Assembly: GCA_951804985.1 (NCBI GenBank)
Contig: OX638131.1
Location: forward strand, 55,294,604 to 55,358,603
Direction: 5' to 3'
From: Dryomyza anilis
Lineage: Eukaryota > Arthropoda > Insecta > Diptera > Dryomyzidae
Length of the DNA stretch: 64,000 nucleotides
Numbering within the stretch: the stretch's first letter is position 1; each line of letters begins with the position of its first letter. A program made the translations under genes and the position numbers. The notes under the pieces were generated by a model. That model ran no database searches, was not told the DNA's origin, and saw only the letters and a list, made by a program, of their open reading frames with translations. Below, one piece after another: positions 33,901-50,300 of the stretch.

Positions 33901-36200
33901 TAAATATAAATATAAATATAAATATAAATATAAATATAAATATAAATATAAATATAAATATAAATATAAATATAAATATAAATATAAATATAAATATAAA
34001 TATAAATATAAATATAAATATAAATATAAATATAAATATAAATATAAATATAAATATAAATATAAATATAAATATAAATATAAATATAAATATAAATATA
34101 AATATAAATATAATATAATATAAATATAAATATAAATATAAATATAAATATAAATATAAATATAATATAAATAAAATATAAATATAATATAAATATAAAT
34201 ATAATATAAATATAAATATAAATATAAATATAAATATAAATATAAATATAAATATAATATAAATATAAATATAAATATAAATATAATATAAATATAAATA
34301 TAAATATAAATATAAATATAAATATAAATATAAATATAAATATAAATATAAATATAAATATAAATATAAATATAAATATAAATATAATATAAATATAAAT
34401 ATAAATATAAATATAAATATAAATATAATATAAATATAAATATAAATATAAATATAAATATAAATATAAATATAAATATAAATATAAATATAAATATAAA
34501 TATAATATAATATAAATATAAATATAAATATAAATATAATATAAATATAAATATAAATATAAATATAAATATAAATATAAATATAAATATAAATATAAAT
34601 ATAAATATAAAATATAAATATAAATATAAATATAAATATAAATATAAATATAAATATAAATATAAATATAAATATAAATATAAATATAAATATAAATATA
34701 AATTAATAAATATAAATATAAATATAAATATAAATATAAATATAAAATATAAAATATAAATATAAATATAAATATAAATATAAATATAAATATAAATATA
34801 AATATAAATATAAATATAAATATAAATATAAATATAAATATAAATATAAATATAAATATAAATATAAATATAAATATAAATATAAATATAAATATAAATA
34901 TAAATATAAATATAAATATAAATATAAATATAAATATAAATATAAATATAAATATAAATATAAATATAAATATAAATATAAATATAATATAAATATAAAT
35001 ATAAATATAAATATAAATATAAATATAAATATAAATATAAATATAAATATAAATATAAATATAAATATAAATATAAATATAAATATAAATATAAATATAA
35101 ATATAAATATAAATATAAATATAAATATAAATATAAATATAATATAAATATAAATATAAATATAAATATAAATATAAATATAAATATAAATATAAATATA
35201 AATATAAATATAAATATAAATATAAATATAAATATAAATATAAATATAAATATAAATATAAATATAAATATAAATATAAATATAAATATAAATAAAATAT
35301 AATATAAATATAAATATAAATTATAATAATAAATATAAATATAAATATAAATATAAATATAAATATAAATATAAATATAAATATAAATATAAATATAAAT
35401 ATAAATATAAATATAAATATAAATATAAATATAAATATAAATATAAATATAAATATAAATATAAATATAAATATAAATATAAATATAAATATAAATATAA
35501 ATATAAATATAAATATAAATATAAATATAAATATAAATATAAATATAAATATAAATATAAATATAAATATAAATATAAATATAAATATAATATAAATATA
35601 AATATAAATATAAAATATAAATATAAATATAAATATAAATATAAATATAAATATAAATATAATATAAATATAAATATAAATATAAATATAAATATAAATA
35701 TAAATATAAATATAATAAATATAAATATAAATATAATATAAATTAAATATAAAATATAAATATAAATATAAATATAATATAAATATAAATATAAATATAA
35801 ATATAAATATAAATATAAATATAAATATAAATATAAATATAAATATAAATATAAATATAAATATAAATATAAATATAAATATAAATATAAATATAAATAT
35901 AAATTATAAATATAAATATAAATATAAATATAAATATAATTATAAATTATAAATATAAATATAAATATAAATATAAATATAAATATAAATATAAATATAA
36001 TATAAATATAAATATAAATATAAATATAAATATAAATATAAATATAAATATAAATATAAATATAAATATAAATATAAATATAATATATAAATATAAATAT
36101 AAATATAAATATAAATATAAATATAAATATAAATATAAATATAAATATAAATATAAATATAAATATAAATATAAATATAAATATAAATATAAATATAAAT
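27957..36200. repeat. Hexamer satellite (TATAAA)n, array 2, ~1370 units, degenerate right end
   Basis: Perfect hexamers run to 30203 (a 2-bp loss) apart from TACAAA units near 27954 and 28001. Single-base indels occur near 31520 and 33506. From about 34110 to 36200 there are dozens of 1-2 bp gains and losses (TAATATAAAT, AAAATATAAA). The right edge AATATATATAAATCGG is kept. Whether the irregular part is real or poor consensus near a contig end is discussed in the findings. Confidence 0.95.
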
Positions 36201-37265
36201 AATATATATAAATCGGCTACAATTCTTTTGCATATAGTTTGAATATCGTGTGACTACAATTTGTAGCAAACGAAACGTTGAGTACGCTCGTTTTGAGAGT
36301 TTTTTTGTTGCCAGCCTATAAATTATACGACAAAGTAAAAAAAAAATAAAAAAAAATAAATTTTGATTATGAAAAATAGTTGGCAAAACTAAAATTTTGA
36401 ACAACCGTTCAATTCAATGAGCGAAACGTGTGAAATTCATTATACAAGTTTTAGACGAAGGGAACTGGAAATGAAGTCACACGAAAATAAAAAGATACAT
36501 GATTTGGGGGTTAGTTTTGAAAAATAGGTTAGGTCTCTATGTCTCCTTTAGTCTGAATTTGCTCCTCTTTTGATACTTAAATCTGAACCAATGGCGTACC
36601 TTTTTGTCAGGGATGTCGTACGTTTGAGTACGAAAGAGTTCGGAATTACGAACGAACGCAACACTGGGATACCGCCCCCGAAAACCTTTATTAAGTTCTA
36701 GAATGACATTCGAGAAACATACAAGCTTAAAAAAAAGCTGCTGGCTTCGATTTCCTGCAGCTATCTTGGCCATTGATGAGAACCCTCAGGCATTATATTA
36801 TTGTATTAGCTGTCAAAAATTATTCTATTTGGGAAAAATTATTGTATCTTTGGTTTAAAAAAAAATGCCTGATCTTTCATTTGCTTAATGTGAGAGATTT
36901 GTGGAAGTGAATAGGCAAAAGTGGGTGAAGGTAAATACTAAAAAATTAGTTATTGAGGTAGCATACATCACAGGAAATCGAATGGTACCCTTTGGAGAGG
37001 TCCATGACCTCAAATATGGGTCAAAAACTATTTATTTTCCAACAAAAATTTATTTTAAATAACGGTAGATCATTTGGGGTTTACAAAATAAATGGAGTTT
37101 TAATCCCTTTAATAGTTCATGGAGCAAAAATAGCGTTACGTATCCACGATCAATCCACGAAAATTGTAATTTTTAGTAAAAATTCTAATAAAATGTTAAT
37201 TAAAAATTCTAATATTTACTAAAATTCAAAGAATTTTTAGTAAATTAAAATTTTTATAAAAATTA
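36201..37265. other. Right flank of array 2, cut by the gap
   Basis: Counterpart of 21463-22567 with several private losses. It holds the 78-aa version of the small minus-strand ORF (36537-36773). Towards the gap it shows repeated one-base shortenings of homopolymers relative to the other two copies. Confidence 0.65.
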
Positions 37266-37465
37266 NNNNNNNNNNNNNNNNNNNNNNNNNNNNNNNNNNN
37301 NNNNNNNNNNNNNNNNNNNNNNNNNNNNNNNNNNNNNNNNNNNNNNNNNNNNNNNNNNNNNNNNNNNNNNNNNNNNNNNNNNNNNNNNNNNNNNNNNNNN
37401 NNNNNNNNNNNNNNNNNNNNNNNNNNNNNNNNNNNNNNNNNNNNNNNNNNNNNNNNNNNNNNNNN
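37266..37465. other. Assembly gap, exactly 200 N
   Basis: A run of exactly 200 N is a fixed-size scaffolding placeholder, so its true length is unknown. If copy 3 is built like copy 2, about 4.6 kb is missing here: the rest of the right flank, the LINE fragment, the second duplication junction, integrase, the MITE and the AT microsatellite. Confidence 0.95.
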
Positions 37466-38242
37466 CTCGTACATATCGACAACCAAGTTAACGGGACAAC
37501 ATTCTCCAGAACGATTTAGAGTCCAGAGTTATCTCCATTGGTGTCGTCATGGTAATACTGTTTGCAAATTCCACGAGAACCATCGAGGCCCAACAGACCC
37601 AACGCAAGTCCGTCCCAGCACACAGAAGAACAAGAGGAGAAGTCTGGTCCAACAGAAGGGCATATAAAAGTCAATCATGTAATTTTTTCTCTCCTAACCA
37701 AATATAAAATCAATATAGTCATTTTAAAATACCAACAGACACACTCAATACACATGCAAAACACATATAAGTAAAATAATTTGAACAAGTTTATCTATAT
37801 ACATATATATTAATTATTATCCAACCACATTATCCATTAATTCGGTTAAATTATCATTATAAATATTAAAAAACAAACAAAAGATATTACAAGTATAAAA
37901 AAACGATAATAAAAATTTATAAAAAAAATACACAAAAATATTAAGAAATAATTAAAAAAAAACATCTTTCAAAATAGCTTCCACAGTTAACAAAAGCTTG
38001 CAATAATTCGGCAAAGCGCTAAAGCTTTACTTAGAACACACCTCTTGCAATAGAATTTATCATTGCATGATTAGGGGGCTACGTTAAAATAAGCAGAGCA
38101 GCGTTTGCCAACAATTTTGATATTTCGCAATTGGTGTTAGCCAATAACAGCAAGTCGGACTTTCTTCAAAAGTCACGTACACCAAAATTGAGTGAAAGTG
38201 AAAACTCACTAGAACATGGTGAAAATAGAATTTAAGAAAAGC
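37466..38242. other. Left flank of array 3
   Basis: Counterpart of 15441-16222 with scattered substitutions and a 4-bp loss near 37690. No intact gene is seen. Confidence 0.6.
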
Positions 38243-38277
38243 TTGCAACGAAGGTATTGTTAATACCTTTCGTTGCA
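38243..38277. repeat. Hairpin beside array 3
   Basis: Identical to 16223-16257. Confidence 0.85.
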
Positions 38278-38362
38278 ATTTAAAAGATTGCAGTTTAGTT
38301 AGCCTCAAGTGGAGGTATTAAATAAAGTAAAGTTAATAAAAGTGTTAATACAATGAAAAGTG

Positions 38363-41300
38363 TATAAATATAAATATAAATATAAATATAAATATAAATA
38401 TAAATATAAATATAAATATAAATATAAATATAAATATAAATATAAATATAAATATAAATATAAATATAAATATAAATATAAATATAAATATAAATATAAA
38501 TATAAATATAAATATAAATATAAATATAAATATAAATATAAATATAAATATAAATATAAATATAAATATAAATATAAATATAAATATAAATATAAATATA
38601 AATATAAATATAAATATAAATATAAATATAAATATAAATATAAATATAAATATAAATATAAATATAAATATAAATATAAATATAAATATAAATATAAATA
38701 TAAATATAAATATAAATATAAATATAAATATAAATATAAATATAAATATAAATATAAATATAAATATAAATATAAATATAAATATAAATATAAATATAAA
38801 TATAAATATAAATATAAATATAAATATAAATATAAATATAAATATAAATATAAATATAAATATAAATATAAATATAAATATAAATATAAATATAAATATA
38901 AATATAAATATAAATATAAATATAAATATAAATATAAATATAAATATAAATATAAATATAAATATAAATATAAATATAAATATAAATATAAATATAAATA
39001 TAAATATAAATATAAATATAAATATAAATATAAATATAAATATAAATATAAATATAAATATAAATATAAATATAAATATAAATATAAATATAAATATAAA
39101 TATAAATATAAATATAAATATAAATATAAATATAAATATAAATATAAATATAAATATAAATATAAATATAAATATAAATATAAATATAAATATAAATATA
39201 AATATAAATATAAATATAAATATAAATATAAATATAAATATAAATATAAATATAAATATAAATATAAATATAAATATAAATATAAATATAAATATAAATA
39301 TAAATATAAATATAAATATAAATATAAATATAAATATAAATATAAATATAAATATAAATATAAATATAAATATAAATATAAATATAAATATAAATATAAA
39401 TATAAATATAAATATAAATATAAATATAAATATAAATATAAATATAAATATAAATATAAATATAAATATAAATATAAATATAAATATAAATATAAATATA
39501 AATATAAATATAAATATAAATATAAATATAAATATAAATATAAATATAAATATAAATATAAATATAAATATAAATATAAATATAAATATAAATATAAATA
39601 TAAATATAAATATAAATATAAATATAAATATAAATATAAATATAAATATAAATATAAATATAAATATAAATATAAATATAAATATAAATATAAATATAAA
39701 TATAAATATAAATATAAATATAAATATAAATATAAATATAAATATAAATATAAATATAAATATAAATATAAATATAAATATAAATATAAATATAAATATA
39801 AATATAAATATAAATATAAATATAAATATAAATATAAATATAAATATAAATATAAATATAAATATAAATATAAATATAAATATAAATATAAATATAAATA
39901 TAAATATAAATATAAATATAAATATAAATATAAATATAAATATAAATATAAATATAAATATAAATATAAATATAAATATAAATATAAATATAAATATAAA
40001 TATAAATATAAATATAAATATAAATATAAATATAAATATAAATATAAATATAAATATAAATATAAATATAAATATAAATATAAATATAAATATAAATATA
40101 AATATAAATATAAATATAAATATAAATATAAATATAAATATAAATATAAATATAAATATAAATATAAATATAAATATAAATATAAATATAAATATAAATA
40201 TAAATATAAATATAAATATAAATATAAATATAAATATAAATATAAATATAAATATAAATATAAATATAAATATAAATATAAATATAAATATAAATATAAA
40301 TATAAATATAAATATAAATATAAATATAAATATAAATATAAATATAAATATAAATATAAATATAAATATAAATATAAATATAAATATAAATATAAATATA
40401 AATATAAATATAAATATAAATATAAATATAAATATAAATATAAATATAAATATAAATATAAATATAAATATAAATATAAATATAAATATAAATATAAATA
40501 TAAATATAAATATAAATATAAATATAAATATAAATATAAATATAAATATAAATATAAATATAAATATAAATATAAATATAAATATAAATATAAATATAAA
40601 TATAAATATAAATATAAATATAAATATAAATATAAATATAAATATAAATATAAATATAAATATAAATATAAATATAAATATAAATATAAATATAAATATA
40701 AATATAAATATAAATATAAATATAAATATAAATATAAATATAAATATAAATATAAATATAAATATAAATATAAATATAAATATAAATATAAATATAAATA
40801 TAAATATAAATATAAATATAAATATAAATATAAATATAAATATAAATATAAATATAAATATAAATATAAATATAAATATAAATATAAATATAAATATAAA
40901 TATAAATATAAATATAAATATAAATATAAATATAAATATAAATATAAATATAAATATAAATATAAATATAAATATAAATATAAATATAAATATAAATATA
41001 AATATAAATATAAATATAAATATAAATATAAATATAAATATAAATATAAATATAAATATAAATATAAATATAAATATAAATATAAATATAAATATAAATA
41101 TAAATATAAATATAAATATAAATATAAATATAAATATAAATATAAATATAAATATAAATATAAATATAAATATAAATATAAATATAAATATAAATATAAA
41201 TATAAATATAAATATAAATATAAATATAAATATAAATATAAATATAAATATAAATATAAATATAAATATAAATATAAATATAAATATAAATATAAATATA

Positions 41301-44300
41301 AATATAAATATAAATATAAATATAAATATAAATATAAATATAAATATAAATATAAATATAAATATAAATATAAATATAAATATAAATATAAATATAAATA
41401 TAAATATAAATATAAATATAAATATAAATATAAATATAAATATAAATATAAATATAAATATAAATATAAATATAAATATAAATATAAATATAAATATAAA
41501 TATAAATATAAATATAAATATAAATATAAATATAAATATAAATATAAATATAAATATAAATATAAATATAAATATAAATATAAATATAAATATAAATATA
41601 AATATAAATATAAATATAAATATAAATATAAATATAAATATAAATATAAATATAAATATAAATATAAATATAAATATAAATATAAATATAAATATAAATA
41701 TAAATATAAATATAAATATAAATATAAATATAAATATAAATATAAATATAAATATAAATATAAATATAAATATAAATATAAATATAAATATAAATATAAA
41801 TATAAATATAAATATAAATATAAATATAAATATAAATATAAATATAAATATAAATATAAATATAAATATAAATATAAATATAAATATAAATATAAATATA
41901 AATATAAATATAAATATAAATATAAATATAAATATAAATATAAATATAAATATAAATATAAATATAAATATAAATATAAATATAAATATAAATATAAATA
42001 TAAATATAAATATAAATATAAATATAAATATAAATATAAATATAAATATAAATATAAATATAAATATAAATATAAATATAAATATAAATATAAATATAAA
42101 TATAAATATAAATATAAATATAAATATAAATATAAATATAAATATAAATATAAATATAAATATAAATATAAATATAAATATAAATATAAATATAAATATA
42201 AATATAAATATAAATATAAATATAAATATAAATATAAATATAAATATAAATATAAATATAAATATAAATATAAATATAAATATAAATATAAATATAAATA
42301 TAAATATAAATATAAATATAAATATAAATATAAATATAAATATAAATATAAATATAAATATAAATATAAATATAAATATAAATATAAATATAAATATAAA
42401 TATAAATATAAATATAAATATAAATATAAATATAAATATAAATATAAATATAAATATAAATATAAATATAAATATAAATATAAATATAAATATAAATATA
42501 AATATAAATATAAATATAAATATAAATATAAATATAAATATAAATATAAATATAAATATAAATATAAATATAAATATAAATATAAATATAAATATAAATA
42601 TAAATATAAATATAAATATAAATATAAATATAAATATAAATATAAATATAAATATAAATATAAATATAAATATAAATATAAATATAAATATAAATATAAA
42701 TATAAATATAAATATAAATATAAATATAAATATAAATATAAATATAAATATAAATATAAATATAAATATAAATATAAATATAAATATAAATATAAATATA
42801 AATATAAATATAAATATAAATATAAATATAAATATAAATATAAATATAAATATAAATATAAATATAAATATAAATATAAATATAAATATAAATATAAATA
42901 TAAATATAAATATAAATATAAATATAAATATAAATATAAATATAAATATAAATATAAATATAAATATAAATATAAATATAAATATAAATATAAATATAAA
43001 TATAAATATAAATATAAATATAAATATAAATATAAATATAAATATAAATATAAATATAAATATAAATATAAATATAAATATAAATATAAATATAAATATA
43101 AATATAAATATAAATATAAATATAAATATAAATATAAATATAAATATAAATATAAATATAAATATAAATATAAATATAAATATAAATATAAATATAAATA
43201 TAAATATAAATATAAATATAAATATAAATATAAATATAAATATAAATATAAATATAAATATAAATATAAATATAAATATAAATATAAATATAAATATAAA
43301 TATAAATATAAATATAAATATAAATATAAATATAAATATAAATATAAATATAAATATAAATATAAATATAAATATAAATATAAATATAAATATAAATATA
43401 AATATAAATATAAATATAAATATAAATATAAATATAAATATAAATATAAATATAAATATAAATATAAATATAAATATAAATATAAATATAAATATAAATA
43501 TAAATATAAATATAAATATAAATATAAATATAAATATAAATATAAATATAAATATAAATATAAATATAAATATAAATATAAATATAAATATAAATATAAA
43601 TATAAATATAAATATAAATATAAATATAAATATAAATATAAATATAAATATAAATATAAATATAAATATAAATATAAATATAAATATAAATATAAATATA
43701 AATATAAATATAAATATAAATATAAATATAAATATAAATATAAATATAAATATAAATATAAATATAAATATAAATATAAATATAAATATAAATATAAATA
43801 TAAATATAAATATAAATATAAATATAAATATAAATATAAATATAAATATAAATATAAATATAAATATAAATATAAATATAAATATAAATATAAATATAAA
43901 TATAAATATAAATATAAATATAAATATAAATATAAATATAAATATAAATATAAATATAAATATAAATATAAATATAAATATAAATATAAATATAAATATA
44001 AATATAAATATAAATATAAATATAAATATAAATATAAATATAAATATAAATATAAATATAAATATAAATATAAATATAAATATAAATATAAATATAAATA
44101 TAAATATAAATATAAATATAAATATAAATATAAATATAAATATAAATATAAATATAAATATAAATATAAATATAAATATAAATATAAATATAAATATAAA
44201 TATAAATATAAATATAAATATAAATATAAATATAAATATAAATATAAATATAAATATAAATATAAATATAAATATAAATATAAATATAAATATAAATATA

Positions 44301-47300
44301 AATATAAATATAAATATAAATATAAATATAAATATAAATATAAATATAAATATAAATATAAATATAAATATAAATATAAATATAAATATAAATATAAATA
44401 TAAATATAAATATAAATATAAATATAAATATAAATATAAATATAAATATAAATATAAATATAAATATAAATATAAATATAAATATAAATATAAATATAAA
44501 TATAAATATAAATATAAATATAAATATAAATATAAATATAAATATAAATATAAATATAAATATAAATATAAATATAAATATAAATATAAATATAAATATA
44601 AATATAAATATAAATATAAATATAAATATAAATATAAATATAAATATAAATATAAATATAAATATAAATATAAATATAAATATAAATATAAATATAAATA
44701 TAAATATAAATATAAATATAAATATAAATATAAATATAAATATAAATATAAATATAAATATAAATATAAATATAAATATAAATATAAATATAAATATAAA
44801 TATAAATATAAATATAAATATAAATATAAATATAAATATAAATATAAATATAAATATAAATATAAATATAAATATAAATATAAATATAAATATAAATATA
44901 AATATAAATATAAATATAAATATAAATATAAATATAAATATAAATATAAATATAAATATAAATATAAATATAAATATAAATATAAATATAAATATAAATA
45001 TAAATATAAATATAAATATAAATATAAATATAAATATAAATATAAATATAAATATAAATATAAATATAAATATAAATATAAATATAAATATAAATATAAA
45101 TATAAATATAAATATAAATATAAATATAAATATAAATATAAATATAAATATAAATATAAATATAAATATAAATATAAATATAAATATAAATATAAATATA
45201 AATATAAATATAAATATAAATATAAATATAAATATAAATATAAATATAAATATAAATATAAATATAAATATAAATATAAATATAAATATAAATATAAATA
45301 TAAATATAAATATAAATATAAATATAAATATAAATATAAATATAAATATAAATATAAATATAAATATAAATATAAATATAAATATAAATATAAATATAAA
45401 TATAAATATAAATATAAATATAAATATAAATATAAATATAAATATAAATATAAATATAAATATAAATATAAATATAAATATAAATATAAATATAAATATA
45501 AATATAAATATAAATATAAATATAAATATAAATATAAATATAAATATAAATATAAATATAAATATAAATATAAATATAAATATAAATATAAATATAAATA
45601 TAAATATAAATATAAATATAAATATAAATATAAATATAAATATAAATATAAATATAAATATAAATATAAATATAAATATAAATATAAATATAAATATAAA
45701 TATAAATATAAATATAAATATAAATATAAATATAAATATAAATATAAATATAAATATAAATATAAATATAAATATAAATATAAATATAAATATAAATATA
45801 AATATAAATATAAATATAAATATAAATATAAATATAAATATAAATATAAATATAAATATAAATATAAATATAAATATAAATATAAATATAAATATAAATA
45901 TAAATATAAATATAAATATAAATATAAATATAAATATAAATATAAATATAAATATAAATATAAATATAAATATAAATATAAATATAAATATAAATATAAA
46001 TATAAATATAAATATAAATATAAATATAAATATAAATATAAATATAAATATAAATATAAATATAAATATAAATATAAATATAAATATAAATATAAATATA
46101 AATATAAATATAAATATAAATATAAATATAAATATAAATATAAATATAAATATAAATATAAATATAAATATAAATATAAATATAAATATAAATATAAATA
46201 TAAATATAAATATAAATATAAATATAAATATAAATATAAATATAAATATAAATATAAATATAAATATAAATATAAATATAAATATAAATATAAATATAAA
46301 TATAAATATAAATATAAATATAAATATAAATATAAATATAAATATAAATATAAATATAAATATAAATATAAATATAAATATAAATATAAATATAAATATA
46401 AATATAAATATAAATATAAATATAAATATAAATATAAATATAAATATAAATATAAATATAAATATAAATATAAATATAAATATAAATATAAATATAAATA
46501 TAAATATAAATATAAATATAAATATAAATATAAATATAAATATAAATATAAATATAAATATAAATATAAATATAAATATAAATATAAATATAAATATAAA
46601 TATAAATATAAATATAAATATAAATATAAATATAAATATAAATATAAATATAAATATAAATATAAATATAAATATAAATATAAATATAAATATAAATATA
46701 AATATAAATATAAATATAAATATAAATATAAATATAAATATAAATATAAATATAAATATAAATATAAATATAAATATAAATATAAATATAAATATAAATA
46801 TAAATATAAATATAAATATAAATATAAATATAAATATAAATATAAATATAAATATAAATATAAATATAAATATAAATATAAATATAAATATAAATATAAA
46901 TATAAATATAAATATAAATATAAATATAATATAAATATAAATATAAATATAAATATAAATATAAATATAAATATAAATATAAATATAAATATAAATATAA
47001 ATATAAATATAAATATAAATATAAATATAAATATAAATATAAATATAAATATAAATATAAATATAAATATAAATATAAATATAAATATAAATATAAATAT
47101 AAATATAAATATAAATATAAATATAAATATAAATATAAATATAAATATAAATATAAATATAAATATAAATATAAATATAAATATAAATATAAATATAAAT
47201 ATAAATATAAATATAAATATAAATATAAATATAAATATAAATATAAATATAAATATAAATATAAATATAAATATAAATATAAATATAAATATAAATATAA

Positions 47301-50300
47301 ATATAAATATAAATATAAATATAAATATAAATATAAATATAAATATAAATATAAATATAAATATAAATATAAATATAAATATAAATATAAATATAAATAT
47401 AAATATAAATATAAATATAAATATAAATATAAATATAAATATAAATATAAATATAAATATAAATATAAATATAAATATAAATATAAATATAAATATAAAT
47501 ATAAATATAAATATAAATATAAATATAAATATAAATATAAATATAAATAAAATATAAATATAAATATAAATATAAATATAAATATAATATAAATATAAAT
47601 ATAAATATAAATATAAATATAAATATAAATATAAATATAAATATAAATATAAATATAAATATAAATATAAATATAAATATAAATATAAATATAAATATAA
47701 ATATAAATATAAATATAAATATAAATATAAATATAAATATAAATATAAATATAAATATAAATATAAATATAAATATAAATATAAATATAAATATAAATAT
47801 AAATATAAATATAAATATAAATATAAATATAAATATAAATATAAATATAAATATAAATATAAATATAAATATAAATATAAATATAAATATAAATATAAAT
47901 ATAAATATAAATATAAATATAAATATAAATATAAATATAAATATAAATATAAATATAAATATAAATATAAATATAAATATAAATATAAATATAAATATAA
48001 ATATAAATATAAATATAAATATAAATATAAATATAAATATAAATATAAATATAAATATAAATATAAATATAAATATAAATATAAATATAAATATAAATAT
48101 AAATATAATATAAATATAAATATAAATATAAATATAAATATAAATATAAATATAAATATAAATATAAATATAAATATAAATATAAATATAAATATAAATA
48201 TAAATATAAATATAAATATAAATATAAATATAAATATAAATATAAATATAAATATAAATATAAATATAAATATAAATATAAATATAAATATAAATATAAA
48301 TATAAATATAAATATAAATATAAATATAAATATAAATATAAATATAAATATAAATATAAATATAAATATAAATATAAATATAAATATAAATATAAATATA
48401 AATATAAATATAAATATAAATATAAATATAAATATAAATATAAATATAAATATAAATATAAATATAAATATAAATATAAATATAAATATAAATATAAATA
48501 TAAATATAAATATAAATATAAATATAAATATAAATATAAATATAAATATAAATATAAATATAAATATAAATATAAATATAAATATAAATATAAATATAAA
48601 TATAAATATAAATATAAATATAAATATAAATATAAATATAAATATAAATATAAATATAAATATAAATATAAATATAAATATAAATATAAATATAAATATA
48701 AATATAAATATAAATATAAATATAAATATAAATATAAATATAAATATAAATATAAATATAAATATAAATATAAATATAAATATAAATATAAATATAAATA
48801 TAAATATAAATATAAATATAAATATAAATATAAATATAAATATAAATATAAATATAAATATAAATATAAATATAAATATAAATATAAATATAAATATAAA
48901 TATAAATATAAATATAAATATAAATATAAATATAAATATAAATATAAATATAAATATAAATATAAATATAAATATAAATATAAATATAAATATAAATATA
49001 AATATAAATATAAATATAAATATAAATATAAATATAAATATAAATATAAATATAAATATAAATATAAATATAAATATAAATATAAATATAAATATAAATA
49101 TAAATATAAATATAAATATAAATATAAATATAAATATAAATATAAATATAAATATAAATATAAATATAAATATAAATATAAATATAAATATAAATATAAA
49201 TATAAATATAAATATAAATATAAATATAAATATAAATATAAATATAAATATAAATATAAATATAAATATAAATATAAATATAAATATAAATATAAATATA
49301 AATATAAATATAAATATAAATATAAATATAAATATAAATATAAATATAAATATAAATATAAATATAAATATAAATATAAATATAAATATAAATATAAATA
49401 TAAATATAAATATAAATATAAATATAAATATAAATATAAATATAAATATAAATATAAATATAAATATAAATATAAATATAAATATAAATATAAATATAAA
49501 TATAAATATAAATATAAATATAAATATAAATATAAATATAAATATAAATATAAATATAAATATAAATATAAATATAAATATAAATATAAATATAAATATA
49601 AATATAAATATAAATATAAATATAAATATAAATATAAATATAAATATAAATATAAATATAAATATAAATATAAATATAAATATAAATATAAATATAAATA
49701 TAAATATAAATATAAATATAAATATAAATATAAATATAAATATAAATATAAATATAAATATAAATATAAATATAAATATAAATATAAATATAAATATAAA
49801 TATAAATATAAATATAAATATAAATATAAATATAAATATAAATATAAATATAAATATAAATATAAATATAAATATAAATATAAATATAAATATAAATATA
49901 AATATAAATATAAATATAAATATAAATATAAATATAAATATAAATATAAATATAAATATAAATATAAATATAAATATAAATATAAATATAAATATAAATA
50001 TAAATATAAATATAAATATAAATATAAATATAAATATAAATATAAATATAAATATAAATATAAATATAAATATAAATATAAATATAAATATAAATATAAA
50101 TATAAATATAAATATAAATATAAATATAAATATAAATATAAATATAAATATAAATATAAATATAAATATAAATATAAATATAAATATAAATATAAATATA
50201 AATATAAATATAAATATAAATATAAATATAAATATAAATATAAATATAAATATAAATATAAATATAAATATAAATATAAATATAAATATAAATATAAATA

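Noticed and set aside
37226..37486. Minus-strand frames through the N run
   Set aside because: They exist only because N codons are not read as stops.
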